From assembly GCA_950097015.1 (NCBI GenBank), contig CATNEN010000007.1, positions 3,472,001 through 3,536,000 on the forward strand: 64,000 nt of DNA. The letters run 5' to 3'. A program made the position numbers and the translations under genes. Positions 47,651 through 61,400 of the stretch are shown piece by piece. The notes below the pieces were generated by a model, which was given only the letters and a program-made list of their open reading frames with translations, was not told the DNA's origin and did no database searches. Within the stretch, counting starts at the first letter, position 1. Each line of letters opens with the position of its first letter. The stretch comes from Macrostomum hystrix (lineage: Eukaryota > Platyhelminthes > Macrostomidae).

Positions 47651-48414
47651 GAAAATGGAGAATGGGACTATAGATATCCAGGAGCTGATAAATATTCGGC
47701 AAACGTATGTGAAAAGATGCATAATATTCTTCACATACTACTCGGACACTAGTAACTCATATCGCACGGTCTCTGATACCAGATCCCCCGCCTTGTGCTT
47801 GCCCCAACCACCCTGACCAATCCTGGCTGGCGGGCAGCCGTGGCCACCTCCCACTGTTTGATCATTTGGCGGCAGCTCATTGGCGGAGGAAACGCGGAAC
47901 ATTGAGGAGGGGACACAGGGGGGGAGACTAGAGTTGTGACCACCAACGGGCTAGACAAGTATTTTTATAACGGTCAATCAGTGTGCTAGCTAAAGACAGT
48001 CGATTGAAAGTCCTTGATTTAAACAACCTTGATTGTAGGTGTGGAGTCCCATTTTTATTTTGCATTCTTTTTTTTCGGATACCTTAAAGACTTGTTTGCA
48101 AGCGCGTGGTGAAAGTGTCCGTGCGACCAGACTGAGTCCGAGAGGTCCCCCCTGCACTGTCCTTTCCTCATCCTCCTTGTTGCTTCGGATCCGGCCCCAG
48201 CCAATAGAGAGGCAGGACCAGTCGCTGACCCACCCCCCGGACCCTGTCCCCCCAAAGCCTGTCTCCTCCCGTCCTGGCAATCTTCTGTCCCATTTTGCCG
48301 CTCGCTTAAAAGCGTCCACTTTAGCTGGCCTTGACACCGACACCGCAAGCCGTCAAGGTGGATCTCAGTTGCGCAATCGTTAAACCAGCCACCAGGCAAT
48401 GTCGTCAGTTGGAA
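47651..48414. other. Presumed promoter and 5' UTR region of the BCL11-like gene
   Basis: About 760 bp of unique sequence before the start codon. No clear TATA box. A short upstream frame begins with ATG at 48399 and ends with TAA at 48440, overlapping the main start codon in another frame. Confidence 0.45.
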
Positions 48415-51400
48415 ATGTCCTCCCGACGAAAACAGGATAAGCCGACTCAACTGAATTGCAACACTGCCACTACTGCCGCCGCTGCTGCTGCTGCCGTTGC
48501 TTCTGCTCAAGTGAGCTCAATCGAAAACTGCCAACTTAAATGTGAGTTTACTTAGGATTGTTCATCCGAATTGTTTGATGTTAACTGAAACTGCAGTCAT
48601 GTTACTCTATCTATAGTTTTGTAGAAATTAAATTTTTATTTCAGATGTATTGAGCCTTAAATCCCATTATAGTTTCCACTTCTTGATCTAGATTCTTTCA
48701 GATTGAATAGTCTTAACTACATGATCCCGATTCGCCACTTGTCCAAATCCCAGAGTCCCAAATACTCGATCCCGATTCTTCACTTGTCCAAATCCCAGAG
48801 TCCCAAATGCTTGATCCCGATTCTTCACTTGTCCAAATCCCAGAGTCCCAAATGCTTGATCCCGATTCTTCACTTGTCCAAATCCCAGAGTCCCAAATGC
48901 TTGATCCCGATTCTTCACTTGTCCAAATTCCAGAGTCCCAAATACTCGATCCCGATTCTTCACTTGTCCAAATCCCAGAGTCCCAAATACTCGATCCCGA
49001 TTCTTCACTTGTCCAAATCCCAGAGTCCCAAATACTCGATCCCGATTCTTCACTTGTCCAAATCCCAGAGTCCCAAATGCTTGATCCCGATTCTTCACTT
49101 GTCCAAATCCCAGAGTCCCAAATACTCGATCCCGATTCTTTACTTGTCCAAATCCCAGAGTCCCAAATGCTTGATCCCGTTTGCTTTATTTCCACAGACT
49201 TGGGTCCAATCTGTTATTTGTTGGTCGCCCGAGAATATTTTTATATTCGTATGAATCCCTATTTTTATTTCTCTCTCGCTCGCCACCTCGCCGTCCGGTG
49301 GCGTCCACCTTCTCCCATTCGCCCTCGTCCTCCGCCCCGGCCGCATTCGCAACTGACCAGTGGTAGCCAGTGGCCATTGCGGGGAAGGGGAGATTTTCTT
49401 CCCCAGTCCAACCTCACCCAGCGGACAGCGGGATTCCGGTTGGTTTAGCAGGGAATAGCTACCTGGGACTTAGGATAAATAAGGCGGATAGACAGGCAAA
49501 TTAGTTTTATTTCGATTTAGAAATGAAAAACAATATTTATTAAATTTCTTTTGTAGATTCTATAAGCCATACGTATGTACAGTCGCAGTTATTGTGCACT
49601 ATAAAAGCCTTGCTTGCTGACTTAAAGCAGAATTTTTATTATCTCAAATTTTCTTTCCTCTGACCAGTCACTGGGTGCTAAGCAGTGGGTGACCACTGAT
49701 TAGAAGTATTTGGGTCTGGACAGAGGTACACTGCCCATATAGTGTTATGGGCAGTGTTAAAATGGTCAGCCCTTTTAGTTATCTGAGTTAGGCCTATTAT
49801 TTAGTCTGGTTTATGGTGTCTCAAGGGTGCATTTGCACCAGAGGACATGCTAGCCAGTGCCGAGTAATCAGACAAAAACCTGACTGAGTAAACTGACTGA
49901 CTGATAATATTCATACTAGATTTTACAGCTAGAAATGAACTTGGTCATAGCTGTTTATTCAATTTTCATTTGGCTCATAGCAACAATTAACTGGTCGCAT
50001 ATTTGTCTTTTGTTCACAATTTCGCATCGCACGCAGGAGTCACATTTCTCAGCAGCAACAAGCAAAAAAGTATTTATCAAATTCTGATGATTTTCTAATT
50101 TTGTTATAATTATAAGCAACTTTTTTGCAACAACAAAGCGGAGGAACACGCGGTTAAAGAAGGAGGGCACAATTCGACGGGTTTCAGATTACCTGTCTTG
50201 TATACAGGCAGGCTGGTCACGCACAGCTCCCAGAATGAAAAACTCATTCGCATGGAGATTGTCTTTCAAAAAGAAGACGAAAAAAAACTTTACCGGACAA
50301 CAACAACAACCCCCACACTGACAGACAGCCCCCATCGTCTCATTTTTTTGGCAACCGTCTCCTCTTTAATGTCCGGCTAGCTCTTTGTTCCCGTCTATGA
50401 AGTAAGTCTTTGTCGCTATTGCAAGCAAGCGCAGGGTTGACCATTTTTTGGCAATTGGCATTTACGAGTTCATTGTAAATGGCTGGTCATATTTTCTAGG
50501 CCTTTTTTATCTCGAGTAGACCAAACAGCCAACGGAATTGGGGCTGGGTCTGAGAATAAGGACTAAATATTAATGGTCATAGATTTATCAATTTGAGTCC
50601 AACAGGGTAGGAAGGTCGAGTAGAAAACACAAATTTCGAGATTACGTAAGACAGCCGCACAGCACACGCGCGCGGGGGTTTTCGAGGCCTGTTAAAAAAG
50701 CCTTCCAGTCGGGCGCACAACTTCGGGTTGGTCCCGACTAGGACCTGTGGCTCTCGAGCATTGTTGGAAAATCATTTGAAAGAACTGGTTCCTCACCACA
50801 CACACATACGCCTCAGTCACAAAAATATGGCTCTGGGACCATATCCCTATACTCAAGTGTCAAAACTATTGAAATATTTATTGCACGCACAGCGAAAGGT
50901 GGTGCGTTTTTTATGGAAATTGACTTACTGGTCTGAGCAAACTGAACCCCAACAACCTGACCAGACTATGCGAACCGAATAGAAAAATTTAGTTGCTAAG
51001 TCAGCCAGAAACCCATGATAGCTGATTGCTATTATAAGATTCCACGAGGAAGTCAATGGACTGTGATGCTGCACAAAGACCACAATATTCATATTGAGTC
51101 AGTCTTGATTCCAATTTTGACCTATAGAGTCAAGCGCATAAATTATTAATTAGTTTCTTAGAAGGTAGTAATACTTCCTGCTGTAGAATGTATTGAAACC
51201 GCAGGCCAGCACCAGAAAAGTATGGGCGCACCTGCCTGATGCGGCTGCCTCATTAAATTTCAAATCCAAATCGAATTGTGATTCACGGTCGCAGCTAATT
51301 TCGCTACAATTATTTTTCAAAGGACCATTTTCTTTTTCTAGACTGGTTGGGTGCTGAAGATTCAGAAGCCAATGCAGTTTTTTCTCTTCAATATGCACCA

Positions 51401-51717
51401 ACCAGAGACCAGAGAGTCCGGTAGCACTCGAACCTTTGTGAATCTATGCATGAGCTTTGCTCTTGGAATCGTACTAAATGCAAATAAGATGCGTCACACC
51501 GGCCCTCAGAAGAAAACAGAAGCACACCCTCTCTCACATGATGAATTGTCCATTATACGGGACACCATTTCGGTACCTCGAAATCCACAGTTCGATTTGT
51601 GGCTAGAAATTTCTGCCCAACGAGAGCCGTGTGCCCTGGGCGCATAAAATTTGTAATTTAGACTTACATTCTTAGAAAACAGAAGTCCGGGGGTCCTTCA
51701 GGGGACAGCTTCAAGAT

Positions 51718-51788
<71 letters not shown>

Positions 51789-54700
51789 TGTCGTTCGGTT
51801 ATAACCTCGCATTGGGAATTCAAGATTGCATTTGTACCCAGTTGAGAATTATTTAGAATTTCTTAAAACAACTAATTAAACTAATGTGAGGCTGCTAAAA
51901 TGCACGCTATCATATAAGATGTTATGGCATTCATGGGAAAATATTCCCCTGGGGCGAAATATTTGCTTGCTAGAAATAAAAGACAGTTTTTTTGGCACAG
52001 TTTTGCTGCAGCCACCATGCAAATTTCTCCCTAGCGGGGTACCTCGCTTGGGCTGGCGACCGCTTCAGGTGACATGGAGGCGGGTTGGCCGCTCGGTGTC
52101 AGCGCCTTGGGGGTATGGACACGCATAAAGAGCCGTCGGAGGCAGTCGAATGGGCCATCCAGTCCGCACCGGGCCGTCATGCGGGTCTGCAAACTGGAGC
52201 AGTGCTGGGACCAGATCGGCAAGAACTGGTGTCCGTAGAACAGGATGCATTGCGGGCTTGCACTGGGGTGGGCCGTTGTCCCCACTAGACAGGCCATTGG
52301 GGAGAGGAGTTTGAGGCTCGGGTGTCGGATTATCAAAGATTTTTTCTTTGTTCGCGGCGCTCGCGAAATCGACATTTTTCCACCGCAGTGGCTAGCTAGA
52401 CAACGCTGCTCCTGCGTGTGTTTGCTTCACTAGCAACCGGATCGGGTGTCATCTAGCTCGTACTTCACAAAATCCTCGTAGGTCAACTTGAAGCCCCGGC
52501 TTAAGAAGCCATATCAGGTGTTAGAAGGCCAGCTAGCCAATAGGGCCCATAGACAATGGCTCTGACACCTTTTATTTAGTTTTTGGCTGCTCTAGTTTAG
52601 CCTGCGAAGCTAAGAAGGTGGGTGGGTGTTGGCTTCGGGGGCTGCAACGGCTATTAAGCACTATATAGTGTGGGACAATGCACCGCACCAATTGGGATCC
52701 CCTTAGCAGATCCCCAAACAAAGACGGAAGTATAAAGAGAGACAGTCAGTGATGGAGAGAAGATGGTCTGTAAGTTGAGACGATCAGCGCTGTTTGTCCA
52801 AGGACCTCCCAGTCCGCGTGGCCTCCATCACGGGACCAAACAAGGCACCCGCTGAGTTTATACGTTTGATCGTGATAATCCGCCGATTTCGGCCCCGTTC
52901 TCTATACCTGTCCCCCTCCTACTGTCCTGTCCGTCAGTCTCTCTTTAGCTGATTGCTTTCATTTTTGCCGACCGTGTGGGCTTGTGCCGAAAAGCATGGT
53001 TTAACATGCTGGAGAGCACCGCAGTTGGCCTGCCTATATTTCTCTTCGTAGGTCAGGTAGGAACTCGCGGCAATGGGCTAATGCGCAGTGTTATCATTAC
53101 ACTGTACCAGCAGCCCCGCCAGCCCAAGCCTATAGTAATAAACAGGTAAACAAGGCCATTTTGTTTACGTTTTGCAGTCAGTGACTGCGCTTGACCAAGG
53201 AGGGGTCCCATCACTGGGTGGCATATAAGGGGTCGGTTTCGATATCGGCTGGTGCTAACCGATTAACTTGGCTGCCGCATCGGGATTAATATCCCAACTC
53301 CTCCACCTACCGGTCCATACAAAATTTTTGTTTTAATGCGCAAATCTAACACAGCTTCTTCGCTCCTCATCGCTCCTAATCTTTTCATCCCACCTTTTTC
53401 TCAGGGGTGGAAGGGCGGTCGCTGTGTGTCGCTGCTTATTCTAAAATGGAAAACTGATCGAACAGCCAAGGCGACTATATATCACACAGAAATCTTGTAC
53501 CACCACAGCCTGGAGGACATTGCGAGCTGACGAAAAATCCCGCGGGCCACTCTCGAGAGAGAGAGGAAAAGGGGAAGAAAATTATGGGGAGATTATAGGC
53601 GGCAGCTCAAGTAAAAACTTCTACTACATTAGATACCTCCTTCCCGATACACCTTCCTGATCTCACCTTGCTCACCTCCAAACTGCCTCCTTCCTCTCGG
53701 CTTCCTAATTTCTCGGATGTGGATAAAATTAATTTCGCTCGACTCTCCCTGATGATGAGGAGAAAATTTCAAAGCCATGAAAATGACCGATTTCCGGATT
53801 AAAATGTCGCAAAGCCCTCGCCATGTACACGCATTGTGAGGGAGAGTGAGTGAGTGACGGAAGCTGCAACCGAAAGTCGGGGCCAAAGTGTTACTGGGCA
53901 CGAAATACGCCGGCCAGAATCTATACTACCCATCGGTAACTCAATGAAATGGCCACTGAATTAAGCCTGCATAGAAAGAAGATTTAGCTTTCAATGATTG
54001 CGTGTATAGCCTCAAGCCAGGCCGTTTCTAAGAAAGGCTGATTACTGAGTTCCGGTGCCGAGGTTTTCGCTATAAATGCCGGTGAGCATAGAAATCAGTC
54101 ACTTCGTGTTGGAGGCCTTGCCTATAATATGCACGGAGTGAGGTACATTTTTTCATCGTGTTCATGGACTGTCACTTCACTGACTGTTTTCAGCTGCTGC
54201 TGCTGCTGCTACTGCAGCTGTTCCTAAAACAGGACCGCAGCTTAGTTGAAGGTGGTGCGCGTGGTGCTGTCAATCGCTAGGGGACAGCGGGTTGATGGTT
54301 GACCAGATGCAAGTACACCATGCTGGACTAGCTACAAAAAATCAAAGCCCTGTAATGTTGATGTTGCCTGAAAGGTATAGAGAGGGATAGAGCGGGGAAG
54401 GAATGATTTCAGTAAATTCTCCCAGTGATGCCTCTGTATTATAGCTAGCCTGACAAGCTGTCTGAACGAAAATTCTTTAATATCTGCATCCCAGCAATGG
54501 GATGTAGCACGCGCCTAGGCATTGCTGTTGCTAAGTCAGTGTCGAATCTGCCATCATGGCCACCTAGCCGCAAATTGAAAGCTTTGCCTCGGCCGCAGCC
54601 GAACAAGCGAAAGTGTTTTTATTTGTCTTTTATTTTTTTAAAAGCTGAGAAACTTCAGCGAAGTAAGGAAAATAGGATTGCAAATGTCTTGAAACACCCC

Positions 54701-55406
54701 AGTCTGTTATACAGTTCCACTGACCAGCCTCTGAAATACTGCGCGTTACATTCTTGTCGGAAAAATAGTCCAAAGCATATGGGTAATGACACTTTAGCTA
54801 CAGGATATTTATACTATATGGACTGTTACTAATATTGAGGAGGCTTATAATGTGAGGGTATAAGTACGCTAGACATTAGCTAGACAAACTGAACCCAGTG
54901 TCCGAGAGTCCTCCAACTAGAATTCTAGACAATATACAAAAGCTAAGCATGGTTTATAGCTAGTAGTAATAAATAACTTGCTTCTTGACAGTGATTTTGT
55001 ACAAGGCTATCAGTGCACTAGCACCCCACCATTTTAAAATAGCTTAAACTGCATACCAGACCACAGGCTGGGGATATATGTCATAGCATACTTTGTCTGT
55101 GGGTGTATACAACACACACAAACACGAAAACAAATATCTAGGGTGCGCCAAACAAGTAAATGAGACACATTCAACTGTCCAATAATAGAGGCAGCTTCAC
55201 ATGCACGAATGCTGCAGCATGGGCAATACTGATGTTCTACAACACAGGGACTGGCTCAGCTTTCCAAGCTTCTCTAGTCGTCTCCTTTGCTTCAGGAGGT
55301 GGGGCCAAAGGGCAGGAGACGTCATTGATGAAGCCGCTGCTGACTTTCATATATCAAATATGAAATTGCTGGTTTCAAATTCTATGCCATTGCAAAAAAA
55401 CGCTGC

Positions 55407-55464
<58 letters not shown>

Positions 55465-58400
55465 TCCGCGGAGCATTCCAAAGTTCCACTGGGATCCGTA
55501 AACACCTTGTCGAAATTTCATTCATCAAACGAAAATTAGTTTCGTCGGCAATATTCTAGGAATGTCGGGTCCATTTTTGGGCACTTTTTAGGGGCTAACA
55601 TTGTGCTTAGTTTCTGTTTCTGTTGTTGGGATTCTAGAAAAATGCACCAGTTTTAGCAAACTGACCAACTGGGGGTAAACTGTTTGTCATAATCGTACCG
55701 GATAAGAGGTGAGTGGCAGAGAGGTCAACGCATTTGCCTCTCGCACCAAGGTCCCTGAGTTCGATTCCGCGGCGAGGCCACATTTATTTGGGGCGCAGCC
55801 GCGGAGAGAAGGCTTGGGGGCTTGTCGTGCAATTTACACACTTGAGGGCCAACCTCCAACGCACAGTGAGAGTGTACACTGCCTGACGATGAGAAAGTCA
55901 GTGCAGATGTACGCCTGTGTGAGCGTGTGCCTGCGTACAGTGTCTGCGTGTGTGCTCAGGAGTCAGCGAAATGTGCAGAATTGCCTCCTCGCTGGCTGCG
56001 GGTCTAGTGTCACCAGATCATGTGCCATTGCCCGCAGCCCTCCTGCAATTATTAGTGTTATTATCGTACCGGATTATAGAAGAAATTGGGTAAATTTTAC
56101 GATAGCTATTTTGAGACTTTGTCTTCATGAAGACAGCATAAAAATCCATGTCGGAGTCCACCAGAAGGTGTCAAAAAATGTGACCTGCAGTCGCCCTCTC
56201 GCCCGAAGGCTATTTAGAGATTGATGAGGCAGAGGGAACAGTGTGCCAGCTGTTCACAGTTTTAATAATCGCTCTAGTTTTTTAGCTCAGAACTTCCGAA
56301 ATCGCCCTGGACCAAAATATCTAGTAGACGAGGCTTGGTTTTTTGCTCAAGTTTGTCTCTGTCAAACAAAGACTGACGCCTCATTTGAGGTGCCGCATAA
56401 TTCAACTCTATAGCCCCCACCTGGGCTCCAACTGACTCATAACTCACCGACACCGCAGCTCCTCCCCTCCGTAGACCTTGTGGACACCTGTTAGCCAGGC
56501 ACACGGTGGTTTACTGTCTATGGGCCAACCCGCCAGTTCTCCCATAGACAAAAAAGCTCTCGCAACCCCGCGGTGACCCACTCGAAGACCCACTCACCGA
56601 TTCGACCATGGAAGCAAGGCTACTCAAACTTCTGCTCAGTCGGCAATCAAACTTATCAGTTTTTTTGTTTAAAAGGGGAAGTAATTAGACAGCTGAGTGT
56701 CTGCGGCTCCCCTGTCTCTGGGGTGCAGGCCGACGGTGACCTGTCAATTTATAATTATTCCCAATTCGTCGAATAATTCTCATACAGTCTCTCAACAGAA
56801 TATACTGGCGCATGTATTTGAGCAGACTTAACCTAGCGATTGAGTTAGGCAAAAAACAATGCAAATTAAAATACATTGTTCGACCAGAGTTTCGCAACAG
56901 TCCTCATACTCGCATATATTCTCCATTGTTCTAATCCGAGAGCCTGGCCGTACTCCATTTAATTTCGCGATTCCCCAACATCCAATCTCGATGCATTTCG
57001 CCCATTCCCAACAAGTGCAGATTCGCATACCAACCCACATTCAATGCTCATAGAACCCCTGACACCAGTAGATGCAGATCAGGCCCTTGAGCAGTCTCTC
57101 AGTGGCACAAACACTCAAACACTCAAACGCTCAGCCAGTGAATCAGCATCACAGCTCTGCGTTCGGTCTTTTGAAATTCAAATCATGTCGACTCTCAGCA
57201 GCCCCTACTCAACAGGCTGGCTGGGTGTCCGTCTCTCGATCCCAAAGCCTACTTTTATTCCCAATTCTATTCTCCCCATGGGGTTGGTGCGGGCTGACGC
57301 AGGGACCAATATAGGGGATTTTTCAGTAGGACGCTGCAAGGAAAGTGAAGTGGTTGAAGGCCCGCCTTCAAATCCTCAACGCATTGAGTTTAAGACAAAA
57401 CATTTTTTCCCTGATGATGGACACGGAGGCTGCAACAATGCTAAACCTGGAGGGACCAAAATTGACAATTCCGTGCGCGCTGTGATTGAGATAGAGAAAA
57501 CAATGACAGCACAGACCCGCATCAGCACATTCCCATCTGGATTGGGGATTCCCGCATTCTTCAAACCAAATCCCAGGTCGATTGCCACTTGTCAGCTGTT
57601 TGGAAATGAGAAATAAAAAATGCATTTCTGTGACGATTGCTTTTTAATCCCCAGTGAAAACATCCTCAGGCTTGAGCTCAAATTTCTGTCGAGATTTTTC
57701 CCTAGCATTTTTTCTGTTACCTGCAATATGCCGATGGTAATGTGCGCGAAGTCTTTGACCGCGAAAAATCGTTTTGAGGTTGCTTTGCAACTCTCATCTC
57801 TCCCCTCTCCTTTCCCTCTCTCCTCTCCGCTCTCCCCTCTCTCCCCTTCTCTTTCCTCCTCTCCCTTCACTCCTCTACCTTCTCCCCTCGCTGCTCTCCC
57901 CCTCTCTCCCCATTCTCTTCCCACTCTCCAGTCTGTCCCGAGTCCCATTCTGTGGAGCTGTCCAGGAAGGCTGTGCAAAAACAAGCAATTTAAAAAAAGC
58001 TCACAAGTGGCTGGTGTCCGCTCAGTGACCGAGAAATAGCGGGACCAGCTGTTCCGGTCCTTTCCCAGCCGGACTGGGAATCGAACACGGGGAGCAGTTT
58101 CCTAGGGAGGAGGTGGGATGATTGGACAAAAAACTCCCCTCCGCAGAACAAAAATGGTCCCACAACACTCGTAAAGCTGAATAATTTTCGCTTCTGCGCT
58201 CAGGAAAAAAAGCTTTTTTACTCGGCAGAAGCGGACGAGAGAGGAGAAAAAATTATAATTTTTTTAGGAAGCGAATTGCGGCCCGCTTGGTCGAATCTCA
58301 AGCGGCCATCTCCTCTTGACCATGCAGGACCTCTCAAAGCAGGCCTCCATATGCCAGGGCCCCTATGTAAGCCTCCGTGTCACGCGTTGTTAGGCTTCAA

Positions 58401-61400
58401 AAATAAAAAACACACTACGAAGCCCGTGTGTCCAAGTCCAAACAGAAGCAGACTGATTGGTGTGCGGCTTTGATGTGTTTTTGACGACAACACTGCAACC
58501 ATATATAATGAGCTGAAGATATGCTCACACAGTGGGGGGCACTGACCCCCGTATGCCCCCTGGTCATACTCAAAGGCCATAGAGATAATTGCATTAGTCC
58601 TGGACAGACTATAGGCTAGTTTATGTTTTCCCCGTACTAGCAACAAAACACTTCGGAGTCTAAAAAACGGCATAAAAAATAGGTGCCAAAATTTTATTTG
58701 TTCCCATGTGAGCGTGTGTGTTCAGGCCGGACCCCAGTGCGTGACACACCAACCCCTCTATGGTCTCGAATCCCAAACGAATTGATAAAAACACATCCCC
58801 CTATATAAAATAGAGCTGGGGTTGGGGTTGATTTTGTTAGTTTCCATGCTGGCTGTCCTGTGCGCTGTGTTATTGGCATAGCTTATCTATTCACCTGACT
58901 AATGGGCTTCAGAACTGATTTGCTGGCTTGGCCAGATTTAGAATGTGTCGAACCCACGGTCGCCCCTCTCGAATCTCGAATCGGTGACCGGGGCCTTGGG
59001 GTTGAAGAATCGCAGAACACAGACTCTGAGTAGCTTGGGAACAAAGACGCATTGATTTTATTCGTGCTCTATGGCTAGTTAGCTGTTGAGATTTGCTCTT
59101 TAACCAACAAATTGAGATGATTTCTTCTGGGTAGTTGCTGTGGAACTAAAAACCAAAAACCAACTCAAACTCAAGAGGAAGTAAAAACTGATATTCATGG
59201 CTGATAAGGTTAATTCTTATGAATTCTGAGCACAGGGCATAAGTCTTCTTGTGGGCTGGTTAAAAACAGACTGTCTTGTGTACATCACGGCAGCATCTAA
59301 ATTATCGTGTAGACTCAAATTTACCTAAGACAGAGACACAGGAGAGGCATAGACAGAGACACAGGAGAGGCATAGACAGAGACACAGGAGAGGCATAGAC
59401 AGAGACACAGGAGAGGCAGACAGAGACACAGGAGAGGCATAGACAGAGACACAGGAGAGGCATAGACAGAGACACACGAGAGGCATAGACAGAGACACAG
59501 GAGAGGCATAGACAAAGACACAGGAGAGGCATAGACAGAGACACAGGAGAGGCATAGACAGAGACACACGAGAGGCATAGACAGAGACACAGGAGAGGCA
59601 TAGACAGAGACACAGGAGAGGCAGACAGAGACACAGGAGAGGCATAGACAGAGACACAGGAGAGGCATAGACAGAGACACAGGATAGGCATAGACAGAGA
59701 CACAGGATAGGCATAGACAGAGACACAGGATAGGCATAGACAGAGACACAGGATAGGCATAGACAGAGACACAGGAGAGGCATAGACAGAGACACAGGAT
59801 AGGCATAGACAGAGACACAGGATAGGCATATACAGAGACACAGGATAGGCATATACAGAGACACAGGATAGGCATAGACAGAGACACAGGATAGGCATAG
59901 ACAGAGACACAGGATAGGCATAGACAGAGACACAGGATAGGCATAGACAGAGACACAGGATAGGCATAGACAGAGACACAGGATAGGCATATACAGAGAC
60001 ACAGGATAGGCATAGACAGAGACACAGGATAGGCATAGACAGAGACACAGGATAGGCATAGACAGAGACACAGGATAGGCATAGACAGAGACACAGGATA
60101 GGCATAGACAGAGACACAGGATAGGCATATACAGAGACACAGGATAGGCATAGACAGAGACACAGGATAGGCATAGACAGAGACACAGGATAGGCATAGA
60201 CAGAGACACAGGATAGGCATAGACAGAGACACAGGATAGGCATATACAGAGACACAGGATAGGCATAGACAGAGACACAGGATAGGCATAGACAGAGACA
60301 CAGGAGAGGCATAGACAGAAACACAGGATAGGCATAGACAGAGACACAGTATAGGCATAGACAGAGACACAGGAGAGGCATAGACAGAGACACAGGAGAG
60401 GCATAGACAGAGACACAGGAGAGGCATAGACAGAGACACAGGAGAGGCATAGACAGAGACACAGGATAGGCATAGACAGAGACACAGGAGAGGCATAGAC
60501 AGAGACACAGGAGAGGCATAGACAGAGACACAGGAGAGGCATAGACAGAGACACAGGAGAGGCATAGACAGAGACACAGGAGAGGCATAGACAGAGGCAT
60601 AAAGAGAGAAACACAGAAGTAAATCATTAGCGATTAATTTCTGGCTGATTGAGCAGCAAGGCCTTGAGCACATTGGCCACTCTTGTCTGGTCCATCGGCA
60701 AGCCAAGTGTTCCCTTTTTCTTGCATTCGGCTCGCAATCATATTTTTATTGTCCAACTAAATACTCTCGCAAGGGAGGCCCGCTTGCCCGGTGCCATACT
60801 CGACTGAGCAGTGCGCGAGAACACGACCTCTCGAGGATCTCAAGTTCTGCTCAGTTGCTGTGGCTCGTTGATTTAAGGCCTGACCGACCGACTGGTAGCC
60901 AAGTCACACAAAAATGATTATGGGGCTCGCGGTCGAGGGGGGTTGATTTGAAAAAAGAGACCGAAGCTCGGGAGTCGAGTGGGAAGCAGAGAGCTTAGAA
61001 TGGAAAAATAATATGACAAGCCCAGCCTCGAAATGTTCTGGCATGTGTGTGTGTTAAAAAATATAATTTACCTCCCCTTCTTCGTCGACCAAAGGTCTCC
61101 TATTACGAGTTGCCTTGATTGACGTTCGAGTGACTTTAAGTGACAGGGCCTCCGGGCGCCGGGGTGGGGTCCGGGGGTGCGGCAGGGCCTTCTTGTTGCG
61201 GTGGGGGCAGCCGGCAAGCAGGTTCACCCGGGCAATCACGGCCGGGCAGAAAAAATGATCGTCGGAGGGTCTCGCGGGGACGGCCCCCCGTCAAACCCCT
61301 GAGAGCCCCGACCCCCCAACCAGACGACCCCGCGGACCACATCCAGTGGATATTCGACCAAGGGGCCACTTTTTTATCTTCGGCCCACCCCCCTCCGCTG

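Noticed and set aside
57044-57616. 190-codon ATG-initiated frame in the BCL11-like intron
   Set aside because: Non-repetitive, but with no recognisable domain, no splice or promoter context, and lying in the sense strand of a host intron. Kept only as a note in the spacer entry.
59302-60706. Cys/Leu/Ser-rich membrane-like frames of 429-461 codons in three phases
   Set aside because: 23-bp minisatellite; the same residues appear in all three frames. Apparent hydrophobicity is a composition effect.
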